A stretch of 64,000 bases of DNA from the NCBI RefSeq assembly GCF_009905615.1, contig NZ_JAAAKW010000001.1, forward strand, positions 496,001 through 560,000. The letters are read 5' to 3'. Within the stretch, counting starts at the first letter, position 1, and each line of letters begins with the position of its first letter. Source of the stretch: Pseudomonas sp. SLFW. Lineage in GTDB: Bacteria; Pseudomonadota; Gammaproteobacteria; Pseudomonadales; Pseudomonadaceae. Shown here piece after piece: positions 53,696 through 63,306 of the stretch. A model generated the notes under the pieces. It did not search any database, was not told the DNA's origin, and saw nothing but the letters and a program-made list of their open reading frames with translations. Made by a program: the position numbers and the translations under genes.

Positions 53696-53719
53696 AAGGC
53701 CCGCCGAGGGGCGGGCCTT
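53696..53719 (-). terminator. thrC terminator
   Basis: A perfect 10-bp stem AAGGCCCGCC-GAGG-GGCGGGCCTT lies 22 bp after the thrC stop. On the minus strand CTTGTTC follows; the T-run is short but the stem is strong. Confidence 0.75.
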
Positions 53720-53740
53720 AGTTGTTACACGGCGATACCG

Positions 53741-55150
53741 TTAAAGCGGCTTGCCGCGATTGCCGTGCTGGCTGACGAACGCCTGCATGGCTTTCAGGTC
53801 ATTCGGCAGCACGGTGCAGCGTTCATCGCGCTCAAACAAATCAGACAAATGTGCAGGCAACTCAAGTGCTTTTCCTACACCGGCCTTTTGCACGGCTTCC
53901 GGGAATTTGACCGGGTGCGCTGTCCCCAGAATCACCATCGGGGTATCAAGGCTGCGACGGCAATCGCGGGCCGCTTTCACACCAATCGCGGTGTGCGGGT
54001 CAAGAACTTCACCGGTGCTGGCGAAGACTTCAGCGATGGTTTCACAGGTCTGTTCGTCGCTGACCGCCAGCGAATCGAAGAGCTTGCGGGTTTCGGTCCA
54101 GCGGTCTTCTTCGACGCTGAAACCGCCACCCTGCTTGAAGCTGGCCATCAGGTCGGCAATCGCGGCACCGTTGCGACCGTGCATGTCGAACAGCAGACGT
54201 TCAAAGTTTGACGACACCATGATGTCCATCGACGGCGACAGCGTGGCGTGCAGCGTTTCCTTGACGTACTGATTGCCGCTCATGAAGCGGTGCAGGATGT
54301 CGTTGCGGTTGGTCGCCACGATCAGTTGGCTGATCGGCAGGCCCATATTGCGCGCCAGGTAACCGGCAAAAATGTCGCCGAAGTTACCCGTCGGCACCGA
54401 GAACGCGACCGAACGCGCAGGACCACCCAGTTGCAGCGCCGCGTGGAAGTAGTAAACGATCTGAGCCATGATCCGCGCCCAGTTGATCGAGTTTACGGCC
54501 ACAAGACGCGTACCTTTCAGGAAGCTCTGGTCGGCAAAGCTGTTCTTGACCATTTCCTGGCAGTCATCGAAGTTGCCTTCGATGGCGATGTTGTGGATGT
54601 TCTCGCCGAAGATCGTGGTCATCTGGCGGCGCTGAACGTCCGACACACGCTTGTTCGGGTGCAGGATGAAGATGTCGACGTTGTCGCAACGACGGCAGCC
54701 TTCGATGGCAGCAGAACCGGTGTCACCGGACGTCGCGCCGATGATCACCACGCGCTCGCCGCGTTTTTCCAACACGTAATCCAGCAGGCGACCCAGCAGT
54801 TGCAGGGCGAAATCCTTGAACGCCAGGGTCGGGCCGTGGAACAGCTCCATCACCCACTCGTTGCTGTTCAGCTGACGCAGAGGCGCAACGGCACTGTGGG
54901 CGAACACGCTGTACGTTTCTTCAAGGATCTTCTTGAAATCAGCGTCTGGAATGCTGCCGGTGACGAACGGACGCATCACCCGGAACGCCAGCTCGTGATA
55001 CGGCAGACCGGCCCAGGACGCGATTTCTTCCTGGGTGAAACGTGGCAGGTTCTCAGGAACGTACAGACCGCCATCGGTGGCAAGACCGGCGAGCAGCACG
55101 TCTTCAAAATTCAGGGCCGGCGCCTGGCCGCGAGTACTGATATAGCGCAT
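53741..55150 (-). CDS. thrC: Threonine synthase
   Basis: ThrC converts O-phosphohomoserine to threonine using PLP. The 469-aa protein begins MRYISTRGQAPALNFEDVLL at the ATG at 55150 and has the PLP lysine in HGPTLAFKDFALQ, the GATSGDTGSAAIE phosphate loop and SVPTGNFGDIFAG. The two extra codons upstream are not needed. It is downstream of hom in the expected order; the 149-bp gap between them is filled with a dispersed repeat. Confidence 0.96.
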   Translation of the reverse strand: MRYISTRGQAPALNFEDVLLAGLATDGGLYVPENLPRFTQEEIASWAGLPYHELAFRVMRPFVTGSIPDADFKKILEETYSVFAHSAVAPLRQLNSNEWVMELFHGPTLAFKDFALQLLGRLLDYVLEKRGERVVIIGATSGDTGSAAIEGCRRCDNVDIFILHPNKRVSDVQRRQMTTIFGENIHNIAIEGNFDDCQEMVKNSFADQSFLKGTRLVAVNSINWARIMAQIVYYFHAALQLGGPARSVAFSVPTGNFGDIFAGYLARNMGLPISQLIVATNRNDILHRFMSGNQYVKETLHATLSPSMDIMVSSNFERLLFDMHGRNGAAIADLMASFKQGGGFSVEEDRWTETRKLFDSLAVSDEQTCETIAEVFASTGEVLDPHTAIGVKAARDCRRSLDTPMVILGTAHPVKFPEAVQKAGVGKALELPAHLSDLFERDERCTVLPNDLKAMQAFVSQHGNRGKPL

Positions 55151-55169
55151 AAACAAACCTTCGGTTTGA

Positions 55170-55297
55170 GCGGCGAGCTTTAAGCTGCAAGCTACAAGTG
55201 GAAGCCGTTTAGCGTCGACTTGCAGCTTGCGGTCTGAAGCTCACCGCGAAGTGATTCTGCTTTTTCTTGCAGCTTGTAGCTTATCGCTTGCCGCTGC
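55170..55297. repeat. AGCTTGCAGCTT-type inverted repeats between hom and thrC
   Basis: Left arm (GCGGCGAGCTTTAAGCTGCA..., 55170-55199) and right arm (CTTGCAGCTTGTAGCTTATC..., 55266-55297) are imperfect inverted copies, with a further TTGCAGCTTGCGG arm at 55220-55232. Related to the repeat at 36908-37074. It nearly fills the intergenic gap. Confidence 0.7.
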
Positions 55298-55299
55298 TG

Positions 55300-56604
55300 T
55301 CAGTTGAGATGTTCGACGCGAATACGAACGACCGGGCCCGCCACGCCTTCCAGCGCTTCCAGTGCCTGAATGGCATCGTTGATGCGCTGCTCGACCACGC
55401 GATGGGTCAGCAGAATCATCGGCACCAGGCCATCTTGCTCTTCGGCTTCTTTCTGCATGATCGATTCGATGTTGATGCCGCGCTCGGACAGGATGCTGGC
55501 AACCTGAGCCAGAACACCCGGATGGTCCTTCGCCTGAATGCGCAGGTAGTAAGCGCTCTCGCACTTCTCGATCGGCAGGATCGGGTGAGCCGACAACGAA
55601 TCTGGCTGGAAGGCGAGGTGCGGCACGCGGTTTTCAGGGTCGGTGGTGAGGGCACGTACCACATCCACCAGGTCTGCAACGACGGACGAAGCGGTCGGTT
55701 CCATACCTGCGCCCGCGCCGTAGAACAGGGTCGAACCGGCTGCGTCACCGTTGACCATCACCGCGTTCATCACGCCGTTGACGTTGGCGATCAGGCGATC
55801 GGCCGGAATCAGGGTCGGGTGTACGCGCAACTCGATACCGGCCGGAGTGCTGCGGGCCACGCCCAGGTGCTTGATGCGGTAGCCCAAGGCCTCGGCGTAG
55901 TTCACGTCAGCGGTGGTCAGCTGGGTGATGCCTTCGGTATAAGCCTTGTCGAACTGCAGCGGGATACCGAACGCGATAGACGCCAGAATGGTCAGCTTGT
56001 GCGCGGCGTCGATGCCTTCGACGTCGAACGTCGGGTCGGCTTCGGCATAACCCAGCGCTTGGGCTTCAGCCAGCACGTCCGGGAAGGTACGGCCCTTCTC
56101 ACGCATCTCGGTCAGGATGAAGTTGCCGGTGCCATTGATGATGCCCGCAACCCAGTTGATACGGTTGGCCGCCAGGCCTTCACGAATGGCCTTGATCACA
56201 GGGATGCCACCAGCAACTGCGGCTTCGAAGGCCACGATGACGCCCTTTTCGCGGGCCTTGGCGAAGATTTCGTTACCGTGAACAGCAATCAGCGCCTTGT
56301 TGGCGGTGACCACGTGCTTGCCGTTTTCGATGGCCTTGAGCACCAGCTCGCGGGCCACGGTGTAACCGCCAATCAACTCGATGACGATGTCGATTTCAGG
56401 GTTGCTGGCCACGTCGAACACATCGGTCGTGGTCGGGGTACCGGTAATCTGGCAATTGGGGTTTGGTGTACGCACGGCAATTTGCGCGACTTCGATTCCA
56501 CGCCCGGCACGGCGGGCAATCTCCTCGGCGTTACGCTTTAGCACATTGAAGGTACCGCCACCGACAGTACCCAGCCCACAGATGCCTACTTTGACCGGTT
56601 TCAC
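55300..56604 (-). CDS. hom: Homoserine dehydrogenase
   Basis: Reduces aspartate semialdehyde to homoserine in threonine and methionine synthesis. The 434-aa protein starts with GTG at 56604 (KPVKVGICGLGTVGGGTFN) after GGGGAG; an ATG at 56658 lacks support. The NAD(P)-binding glycine motif, the catalytic region (AANRINWVAGIINGTGNFIL) and a C-terminal ACT domain (YYLRIQAKDHPGVLAQVASI) for feedback control are present. It is followed by thrC and preceded by dsbC. Confidence 0.96.
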   Translation of the reverse strand: MKPVKVGICGLGTVGGGTFNVLKRNAEEIARRAGRGIEVAQIAVRTPNPNCQITGTPTTTDVFDVASNPEIDIVIELIGGYTVARELVLKAIENGKHVVTANKALIAVHGNEIFAKAREKGVIVAFEAAVAGGIPVIKAIREGLAANRINWVAGIINGTGNFILTEMREKGRTFPDVLAEAQALGYAEADPTFDVEGIDAAHKLTILASIAFGIPLQFDKAYTEGITQLTTADVNYAEALGYRIKHLGVARSTPAGIELRVHPTLIPADRLIANVNGVMNAVMVNGDAAGSTLFYGAGAGMEPTASSVVADLVDVVRALTTDPENRVPHLAFQPDSLSAHPILPIEKCESAYYLRIQAKDHPGVLAQVASILSERGINIESIMQKEAEEQDGLVPMILLTHRVVEQRINDAIQALEALEGVAGPVVRIRVEHLN

Positions 56605-56693
56605 TATGAACTCCCCGTAAAACGACCGGCGCTGAACCGACCGTGGAAACAGCCGCATGGCAGTGCGGCTCGCTGTTGAACTGATTTATTGGA

Positions 56694-57437
56694 CTACTTG
56701 ACGGCGCTCAGCGCCAGTTTCGCCACTTGTGGTGCAGGCTGATAACCCGGAATCACCTGACCGTCGGCCAGCACGATGGCCGGCGTGCCGTTCACACCGA
56801 TCGCCTGACCGATCTCGAATTGGCGAGTCACAGGGTTATCGCATTTCGGCGCCTTGATGTTTTTGCCATCGACCATGCGGTCCATGGCGTCGCGGCGATC
56901 CTTGGAGCACCAGACGGCTTGCAGTTGTTCGTCACCTGGAGAGCCCAGGCCCTGACGCGGGAACGCCACGTAACGCACTTCAATGCCGCGCTTGTTCAGC
57001 TCAGGCACTTCGCCGTGCAGTTTGTGGCAGTACGGGCAGGTGGTGTCGGTGAACACGGTGATGTGCGATTTGGTCTCGCCAATGGCCGGGTAAACCACCA
57101 TCTCACCGGTCGGGATGCCATTGATGGTCTTGGAAATCGCCAGGCGCTCGACCTTCTCGGTCAGGTTGACCGGCTTGCCGCCCTGAATCTGATACAGATT
57201 GCCCTGCATCACAAACTGACCGTCAGCGCTGGCGTAGAGTACACGACCGCCTTTGAGGTTGACCTCGTACAGGCCGTTGAGCGGGCTGCTGGAAATGCTC
57301 TCAACCGGGATTTCCAGGTTCAGCGATTCCAGGGTCTTGCGGATGGCCTTGTCGGACGCGTCATCGGCGTGGGCGAACAGGCTGAACGTACTAGCGAGCA
57401 CTACGGCGGCTGCACTGATAAAACGAGTCACGCGCAT
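56694..57437 (-). CDS. dsbC: Thiol:disulfide interchange protein DsbC
   Basis: A periplasmic disulfide isomerase of 247 aa. A signal peptide (VTRFISAAAVVLASTFSLFA) is followed by the N-terminal dimerisation domain and a thioredoxin fold with CPYC at 134-137; a second cysteine pair lies further on (AVWCSKDRR, APKCDNP). The ATG at 57437 follows GAGGAG; the upstream extension to 57518 has no basis. The xerD-dsbC-hom-thrC order is conserved in Pseudomonas. Confidence 0.95.
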   Translation of the reverse strand: MRVTRFISAAAVVLASTFSLFAHADDASDKAIRKTLESLNLEIPVESISSSPLNGLYEVNLKGGRVLYASADGQFVMQGNLYQIQGGKPVNLTEKVERLAISKTINGIPTGEMVVYPAIGETKSHITVFTDTTCPYCHKLHGEVPELNKRGIEVRYVAFPRQGLGSPGDEQLQAVWCSKDRRDAMDRMVDGKNIKAPKCDNPVTRQFEIGQAIGVNGTPAIVLADGQVIPGYQPAPQVAKLALSAVK

Positions 57438-57605
57438 GAAAACTCCTCGAGCGGTGGGCAGACGGGCGGGTTTGAAAACGGTAACCGCGGGCATGCCGGG
57501 GAGGTTTTCAGGCTCCAATCTGCGAAACCGGCAAAGCCTATCACATAAGGCCCGCGAGACCGACGCCGACTGATGTAAGACTCGTCGTAAATTCCGGCCG
57601 CAAAC

Positions 57606-58502
57606 TTACCCGCGAGGGTGGTGTTTTGCATGCAGCTCTTGTAGGCGGGCCCGAGCGATGTGGGTGTAGATCTGCGTGGTGGACAAATCGCTGTGCCCCA
57701 GCAGCATCTGCACAACGCGAAGATCAGCCCCATGATTGAGCAAATGCGTGGCGAAAGCATGGCGCAAGGTGTGTGGCGACAGAGATTTGCCGATCCCCGC
57801 GACTTTGGCCTGCAGCTTGATCCGGTGCCAGAACGTCTGGCGGGTCATTTGTTCGCCGCGTTGACTGGGAAACAGCACGTCACTGGGGCGGCCATTGAGC
57901 AGTTCCTGTCGGCCGTCGCGCAGGTAGCGCTCGACCCAGACAATCGCCTCCTCCCCCATCGGCACCAGACGCTCTTTGCTGCCTTTGCCCATGATGCGCA
58001 ACACGCCTTGACGCAAGTTGACCTGTTCGAGGGTCAGGCTCACCAGTTCCGTGACCCGCAACCCGCAGGCATAGAGCACCTCAAGCATCGCCCGGTCGCG
58101 CTGGCCGATGGCTTCACTCAGGTCAGGTGCGGCCAGTAAAGACTCCACGTCGGCCTCGGACAACGACTTGGGCAGCGGCTTGCCCAGCTGAGGCATGTCG
58201 ACCTGTAGCGTGGGGTCGACGGCGATCAGCTTTTCTCGCAACAAGTACCGATAAAAGCCACGCACGCCGGAGAGAAAACGCGCGGACGAACGCGCTTTGT
58301 AGCCGTTGTCTACGCGCCAGGCCAGGTGATCGAAAATCACACCACGGCCGACGGTCATGAGGTCGATGCCGCGCTCCTGTAACCAGCCATTGAACAGCGC
58401 CAAGTCGCTGCGGTAGGAATCGCGGGTGTTGTCGGACAGCCCTTTCTCCAGCCACAGGGCGTCGAGGAAGCGGTCGATCATGGGGTGGTCTAAGGCGGGC
58501 AT
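57606..58502 (-). CDS. xerD: Tyrosine recombinase XerD
   Basis: XerD works with XerC at dif to resolve chromosome dimers. The 298-aa protein has an N-terminal SAM-like core-binding domain (MIDRFLDALWLEKGLSDNTR) and catalytic residues of the tyrosine recombinases: Arg in ACGLRVTELVSL, His/Arg in HTLRHAFATHLL, His in LLGHSDLSTT and nucleophile Y279 in QIYTH. It precedes dsbC. As a core-genome copy it does not signal an integrated element. Confidence 0.95.
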   Translation of the reverse strand: MPALDHPMIDRFLDALWLEKGLSDNTRDSYRSDLALFNGWLQERGIDLMTVGRGVIFDHLAWRVDNGYKARSSARFLSGVRGFYRYLLREKLIAVDPTLQVDMPQLGKPLPKSLSEADVESLLAAPDLSEAIGQRDRAMLEVLYACGLRVTELVSLTLEQVNLRQGVLRIMGKGSKERLVPMGEEAIVWVERYLRDGRQELLNGRPSDVLFPSQRGEQMTRQTFWHRIKLQAKVAGIGKSLSPHTLRHAFATHLLNHGADLRVVQMLLGHSDLSTTQIYTHIARARLQELHAKHHPRG

Positions 58503-58613
58503 GGGATCAGACTTGAGCGAGGGAAAACAGAGGGGAGTCTTTCACATCTCCCATGGCGATACAAAACGCTCATGCCTGCGAAAGACCCGTACCGCCTGGG
58601 TGTTTTCGTCAGG

Positions 58614-58641
58614 CATAAAAAAAGCAGCCCGTAGGCTGCTT
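58614..58641 (-). terminator. Terminator of the rpsP-rimM-trmD-rplS operon
   Basis: AAGCAGCC-CGTA-GGCTGCTT (58622-58641) followed on the minus strand by TTTTTTTATGCC, 24 bp after the rplS stop. A T-run also follows on the plus strand. Confidence 0.9.
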
Positions 58642-58664
58642 CTTTTTGCATCGGAAGACTGGGA

Positions 58665-59015
58665 TTAAACCAGTTTTTCCTTGATGCGAGCTGCTTTACC
58701 GGACAGGTCACGCAGGTAGTACAGTTTGGCCTTGCGAACGTCACCGCGACGTTTCACAGCCATGCTGTCGATTTGCGGGCTGTAGGTCTGGAAAGTACGC
58801 TCAACGCCAACACCGTTGGAGATCTTGCGAACAGTGAAAGCACTGTTCACACCACGGTTACGCTTGGCAATTACAACGCCTTCGAACGCTTGCAGACGCG
58901 AACGGTCGCCTTCCTTCACTTTCACCTGAACGACAATGGTGTCGCCCGGGGCAAAGGGAGGGATCTCTTTGGTCATCTGCTCTGCTTCGAGTGCAAGAAT
59001 GATTTTGTTAGTCAT
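58665..59015 (-). CDS. rplS: 50S ribosomal protein L19
   Basis: A 116-aa large-subunit protein at the interface with the small subunit. It has the conserved [20 protein letters not shown] start region, [20 protein letters not shown], and a basic C-terminus ([16 protein letters not shown]). It is the last gene of the rpsP operon, 43 bp after trmD, and is followed by a terminator. Confidence 0.97.
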   Translation of the reverse strand: MTNKIILALEAEQMTKEIPPFAPGDTIVVQVKVKEGDRSRLQAFEGVVIAKRNRGVNSAFTVRKISNGVGVERTFQTYSPQIDSMAVKRRGDVRKAKLYYLRDLSGKAARIKEKLV

Positions 59016-59058
59016 GCTGTGCTCCTAAGGTAAATCAGTCGGATTTACCATCGATACG

Positions 59059-59811
59059 TTAACTATCGTCCCGCTCGCGGAGGTATTCCGCCAGCAGCTT
59101 CTTCTCTTCTCCAGAAAGCGAGCGGCTTTCCAGAAGATCGGCGCGTCGTTCATAGGTCCGCCCAAGGGACTGCTGTAAACGCCAACGCCGGATGTGTGCG
59201 TGATTGCCACTTAGCAACACGTCGGGAACACGCTGATCCGCATACACCTCCGGTCGGGTGTAGTGCGGGCAATCCAGCAGACCATCCGTGAAGGAATCTT
59301 CCTCCGCGGAATCTACATGCCCTAAAGCTCCAGGCAGCAGTCGCGTAACCGCATCTATCAGGACCATGGCCGGCAGCTCGCCGCCAGACAACACATAGTC
59401 TCCAATCGACCACTCTTCATCGACATGAGCCTCAATAAAGCGCTCGTCAATGCCTTCATAACGACCGGCAATCAGGATGAGTGCTTCTTCCTGTGCCAAC
59501 TCGCGCACCGCAGACTGATCCAGCTTGCGGCCTTGTGGCGACAGGTAAATCACCTTCGCCGCCTCCCCTGCTGCTTGCCTGGCCTGAACCAGTGCATCTT
59601 CCAGAGGCTTGATCTTCATCACCATGCCAGGGCCACCGCCAAACGGGCGATCGTCCACAGTGTGATGCCGATCCGTGGTGTAGTCCCGCGGATTCCAACA
59701 GGTCAGCTGCAACAGCCCCTGTTTCACCGCACGGCTGGTAATGCCGTATTCGCTGATGGCGGAAAACATCTCGGGAAACAAACTGATGACTTCTATGCGC
59801 AGGCTCGCCAT
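59059..59811 (-). CDS. trmD: tRNA (guanine37-N1)-methyltransferase TrmD
   Basis: A SAM-dependent trefoil-knot methyltransferase that makes m1G37 in tRNA. The 250-aa protein has [34 protein letters not shown], the [11 protein letters not shown] motif and the knot motif [17 protein letters not shown]. It sits 3 bp after rimM and before rplS. Confidence 0.97.
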   Translation of the reverse strand: MASLRIEVISLFPEMFSAISEYGITSRAVKQGLLQLTCWNPRDYTTDRHHTVDDRPFGGGPGMVMKIKPLEDALVQARQAAGEAAKVIYLSPQGRKLDQSAVRELAQEEALILIAGRYEGIDERFIEAHVDEEWSIGDYVLSGGELPAMVLIDAVTRLLPGALGHVDSAEEDSFTDGLLDCPHYTRPEVYADQRVPDVLLSGNHAHIRRWRLQQSLGRTYERRADLLESRSLSGEEKKLLAEYLRERDDS

Positions 59812-59814
59812 TGC

Positions 59815-60351
59815 TTAGAAATCCGCGTCCCAATCCACCTTCATCTCGCCTGCAACCAGATCGATGGCCAACACACATTGCTCTGTGTAGGGCAACAAGC
59901 GTTCGCGATCATCCAGACTGCCTGCGCAGGGCTTGACCACCATTACATCGTTCGAGCCGGTTTCCAGAAGATGATCGATTTTCCCGAGCAATTGCCCAAG
60001 GTGGTCGATAACCTTCAAACCCACGAGCTGGTACCAGTAGTACTCGCCGTCGGTCAGATCAGGAAGCATGCTGCGTTGCACGCAGATCTCATAACCGGCA
60101 AGAAGACGAGCTTCTTCACGATCATCGAGACCCTTGAGCTTCGCGACCAGGAACTTGTCGCTCCCGCGCCCGCTGACCAGCTCAACCTGCTTCACACTCC
60201 CTTCGCGCTTGAGCGTCCAGGTCTTGTACTGCAACAGGTTTTCAGTCGGATCAGTAAAGGAATACACCTTCACTTCGCCGCGAACGCCATGTACCGAATA
60301 AATCTTGCCGATGACGATGAGATCGTCGGCAGAAGCTGGCGTCGCGTTCAT
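59815..60351 (-). CDS. rimM: 16S rRNA processing protein RimM
   Basis: A 178-aa assembly factor for the 30S subunit head that binds S19. An N-terminal RimM domain (VIGKIYSVHGVRGEVKVYSF) is followed by a PRC barrel (GEYYWYQLVGLKVIDHLGQL). Length normal. It is 5 bp after rpsP and 3 bp before trmD, so translation of the operon is tightly linked. Confidence 0.96.
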   Translation of the reverse strand: MNATPASADDLIVIGKIYSVHGVRGEVKVYSFTDPTENLLQYKTWTLKREGSVKQVELVSGRGSDKFLVAKLKGLDDREEARLLAGYEICVQRSMLPDLTDGEYYWYQLVGLKVIDHLGQLLGKIDHLLETGSNDVMVVKPCAGSLDDRERLLPYTEQCVLAIDLVAGEMKVDWDADF

Positions 60352-60356
60352 ATTGC

Positions 60357-60608
60357 TCAGGCCGCAGCCTTAGCAGATTCCTTCAACAGCGAAGCAACAC
60401 GCTCAGAAGGTTGTGCACCAACGCTGAGCCAGTAGTTCAGACGCTCTTGGTTCACGGACAGACGGATTTCCTGACCACGGGCAACCGGGTTGAAGAAACC
60501 GATTTGTTCCTTGTGCGAACCGTCGCGTGGGTTACGGCTGTCGGTCACAGTCAGGTGGTAGAACGGGCGCTTTTTGGAGCCGCCAAGGGCAAGACGGATT
60601 GTTAGCAT
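60357..60608 (-). CDS. rpsP: 30S ribosomal protein S16
   Basis: An 83-aa small-subunit protein starting [20 protein letters not shown], with the motif [20 protein letters not shown]. The ATG at 60608 is the family start; the ORF track extension upstream covers the leader and promoter. It is the first gene of the operon. Confidence 0.97.
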   Translation of the reverse strand: MLTIRLALGGSKKRPFYHLTVTDSRNPRDGSHKEQIGFFNPVARGQEIRLSVNQERLNYWLSVGAQPSERVASLLKESAKAAA

Positions 60609-60680
60609 TGAACAAAGTTCCTGTAGTCGGTGCTGCAAATCTAAGATGCACAGCGGGCATGGGTGCCCGAAAGGCCGCAT

Positions 60681-60708
60681 ATTCTAAGGAATATCCGGAC
60701 TTTTGCAA
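60681..60708 (-). promoter_or_regulatory. Promoter of the rpsP operon
   Basis: TTGCAA at 60708-60703 and TAGAAT at 60686-60681 (minus strand) are 16 bp apart, resembling a sigma-70 promoter, and predict a leader of about 67 nt before rpsP. No other candidate in the gap to ffh is as good. Confidence 0.5.
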
Positions 60709-60855
60709 ATGACTTTTTCCGGCGCGAACCGCAAGGCCATCAAGATCTGCCGTGGAGCCGCCTGCGTCGACGGCCATTAAGCGCCTGCCGAAGCAGGCCA
60801 GTGGGAAGATTTTCCCAAAGAAGGACGCGCGAAGCCGTGCTCCGCGCGGCGTGAA

Positions 60856-62232
60856 TCACATCTTGGGCATGCCGCCGCCGGGCAGCATGCCGCCCATGCC
60901 GCGCATCATTTTGGCCATGCCGCCTTTGGTCGAGAATTTCTTCATCATCTTCTGCATCTGCTTGTGCTGCTTGATCAGACGCCCGATGTCCTGCACCTGG
61001 GTGCCGGAACCCATGGCAATGCGGCGTTTGCGCGAACCGCTGATCAGCTCAGGGTCACGGCGCTCGGCCGGGGTCATGGAGTTGATGATGGCTTCCATTT
61101 GCTTGAACTGCTTCTCGGCCACGTTCTGTGCGTTGCCCATCTGTGACAGGTTCATGCCACCGATGCTGGGCAGTTTGTCCATGAGGCCGCCGAGGCCGCC
61201 CATGTTCTTCATCTGTTGCAGCTGATCGCGGAAGTCCTCAAGGTCGAAGCCCTTCCCTTTCTTCAGCTTCTTGGCCAGTTTGTCGGCCTTTTCCTTGTCG
61301 AGGGTCTGCTCGGCCTGTTCGATCAGGCTGAGTACGTCACCCATGCCCAGGATGCGCGAAGCGATACGGTCAGGGTGGAACGGCTCCAGCGCCTCGCTCT
61401 TCTCGCCCATACCGATGAACTTGATCGGCTTGCCGGTGATGGCACGAACGGACAGCGCGGCACCGCCACGGGCGTCGCCGTCGACTTTGGTCAGGATCAC
61501 GCCGGTCAGCGGCAGCGCGTCACCAAAGGCCTTGGCGGTGTTGGCGGCGTCCTGACCGGTCATAGCGTCGACCACGAACAGCGTCTCGGCCGGTTTCACC
61601 GCCGCGTGCAACGCCTGGATCTCGCCCATCATCTCGGCGTCGATGTGCAGACGGCCAGCGGTGTCGAGGATCACGACGTCAATGAATTTCAGCCTGGCTT
61701 CTTTGATGGCCGCTTCAGCGATCGCTACTGGCTTCTGGCTGATGTCGGACGGGAAGAACGTCACGCCAATGTCGTTGGCCAGGGTTTCCAGCTGCTTGAT
61801 CGCCGCCGGACGGTAAACGTCCGCCGAGACCACCATCACGGTTTTCTTTTTGCGTTCCTTGAGGAATTTCGCCAGCTTGCCTGCGGTGGTGGTTTTACCC
61901 GCACCTTGCAGACCCGCCATCAGAATGACCGCCGGCGGCGTGACATTGAGGCTCAGCTCTTCGTTGGCCGCCCCCATCATCTCTTCCAACTCGGCCTGGA
62001 CGATCTTCACGAACGCCTGGCCCGGCGTCAGGCTGCGCGACACCTCGGTGCCGACCGCGCGTTCCTTGATGCGGTTGACGAAATCCTTGACCACTGGCAA
62101 GGCGACGTCGGCTTCGAGCAGCGCCATACGCACTTCACGCAGAGTGTCCTTGATGTTGTCCTCGGTCAGCTTGGCCTTGCCGGTGACTTGGCGCAGCGTC
62201 TGTGAGAGACGATCTGTCAGATTTTCAAACAT
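60856..62232 (-). CDS. ffh: Signal recognition particle protein Ffh
   Basis: The GTPase of the signal recognition particle, which targets membrane proteins with 4.5S RNA. The 458-aa protein has the N domain (MFENLTDRLSQTLRQVTGKA), the G domain (GLQGAGKTTTAGKLA; DTAGRLHID; TKVDGDARGG) and the methionine-rich M domain ending MMRGMGGMLPGGGMPKM. Length normal. It is read leftward toward the rpsP operon, about 250 bp away. Confidence 0.97.
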   Translation of the reverse strand: MFENLTDRLSQTLRQVTGKAKLTEDNIKDTLREVRMALLEADVALPVVKDFVNRIKERAVGTEVSRSLTPGQAFVKIVQAELEEMMGAANEELSLNVTPPAVILMAGLQGAGKTTTAGKLAKFLKERKKKTVMVVSADVYRPAAIKQLETLANDIGVTFFPSDISQKPVAIAEAAIKEARLKFIDVVILDTAGRLHIDAEMMGEIQALHAAVKPAETLFVVDAMTGQDAANTAKAFGDALPLTGVILTKVDGDARGGAALSVRAITGKPIKFIGMGEKSEALEPFHPDRIASRILGMGDVLSLIEQAEQTLDKEKADKLAKKLKKGKGFDLEDFRDQLQQMKNMGGLGGLMDKLPSIGGMNLSQMGNAQNVAEKQFKQMEAIINSMTPAERRDPELISGSRKRRIAMGSGTQVQDIGRLIKQHKQMQKMMKKFSTKGGMAKMMRGMGGMLPGGGMPKM

Positions 62233-62481
62233 GCGTGATCCTTTGAGTTCGTGCGAACCCCAGTGAGTGCGGCGCTGTGCCTTTCATGGCTCCATATGAG
62301 GTGTTCGAATCCGACACCTATATAGAAGAAACAGCGCTCCGCGAGCCTGTGGCTTGAGCAGGTCGCGGATTATAGCGAAGAGTCCGGCGCTCGGACACCA
62401 TGACGTCTGCTTCTGTGGTCTTTCGTGCACGGTTGGTTCTATGCCAAACTCAGCGGCTTTCGGGCACGCCCATCAGGATCT

Positions 62482-63294
62482 ATGTTCCCCTTGTCACCGA
62501 GTTTGCTATTCAGCCTCGTCGCCGCCGTGCTCTACGCCGCTGCGACCCTCTATCAAGGTATTCGCCTGCGCCAGGGCAAGAAGGCCGACAAATGGCTGTT
62601 GTGCCTGATCGGCACCCTTGCCGTCGCCTGTCAGGCCAGTGCGCTTTTCGGTCAATTGGTGCGCCCTATCGGCCTCGGTCTGGACTTTTTCAGCGCCGCC
62701 AGCCTGATCGCCGTCGCCGTGATCATCGTGACCATGCTGGCGTGCATTCGCATCCCGGTGGAAATTCTGCTGATCCTGTTGTTCCCCTTGGGTCTGTTGA
62801 CGACCCTGATGGCGCAATTCGCCCCCAGCGGCACCCTGCAGCCGATCCTCGGTGAACAGGGGCTGATCGGGCATATCCTGCTGTCGATCCTGGCCTACGG
62901 CATGTTCACGATCGCCGTGTTTCAGGCGCTGTTGCTGCTGTTGCAGAACCGGCAGCTCAAGAACAAGCACCCCTCCGGGCTGATCAAGAATTTCCCGCCA
63001 CTGCAAACCATGGAAAGCCTGCTGTTCGGCTTCCTGTGGGCCGGCTGGACGCTGCTGTCGATGTCGCTGATTTCCGGCTGGCTGTTCGTTGAGAACCTCT
63101 TCGCCCAACACCTGGTGCACAAGACCCTGCTGTCGATCCTCGCGTGGATTGTGTTCAGCGTCCTGCTATGGGGCCGCACCCGTCTGGGCTGGCGCGGTCA
63201 CAAAGCGATTCGCTGGACGCTGGGCGGTTTCCTGCTGCTGATGCTGGCCTATTTCGGCAGCAAACTCGTACGCGAATACATCCTGCACATCTGA
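62482..63294 (+). CDS. ypjD: CcsA/HemX-like inner-membrane protein YpjD
   Basis: A 270-aa protein with about eight membrane helices and a cytochrome-c-assembly (CcsA-like) domain. The ATG at 62482 follows AGGA; the extension upstream to 62425 is not needed. Motifs include GEQGLIGHILLSILAYGMFT, GWTLLSMSLISGWLF and AWIVFSVLLWGRTRLGWRG with the conserved tryptophans. The place between ffh and a CorB-like gene is conserved from E. coli to Pseudomonas. Role in haem handling or stress is unproven. Confidence 0.88.
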   Translation: MFPLSPSLLFSLVAAVLYAAATLYQGIRLRQGKKADKWLLCLIGTLAVACQASALFGQLVRPIGLGLDFFSAASLIAVAVIIVTMLACIRIPVEILLILLFPLGLLTTLMAQFAPSGTLQPILGEQGLIGHILLSILAYGMFTIAVFQALLLLLQNRQLKNKHPSGLIKNFPPLQTMESLLFGFLWAGWTLLSMSLISGWLFVENLFAQHLVHKTLLSILAWIVFSVLLWGRTRLGWRGHKAIRWTLGGFLLLMLAYFGSKLVREYILHI

Positions 63295-63306
63295 CAGGCG
63301 CCGACC

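Noticed and set aside
57606..58502. Tyrosine recombinase as sign of an integrated element
   Set aside because: It is XerD by motifs and by the conserved xerD-dsbC-hom-thrC order.
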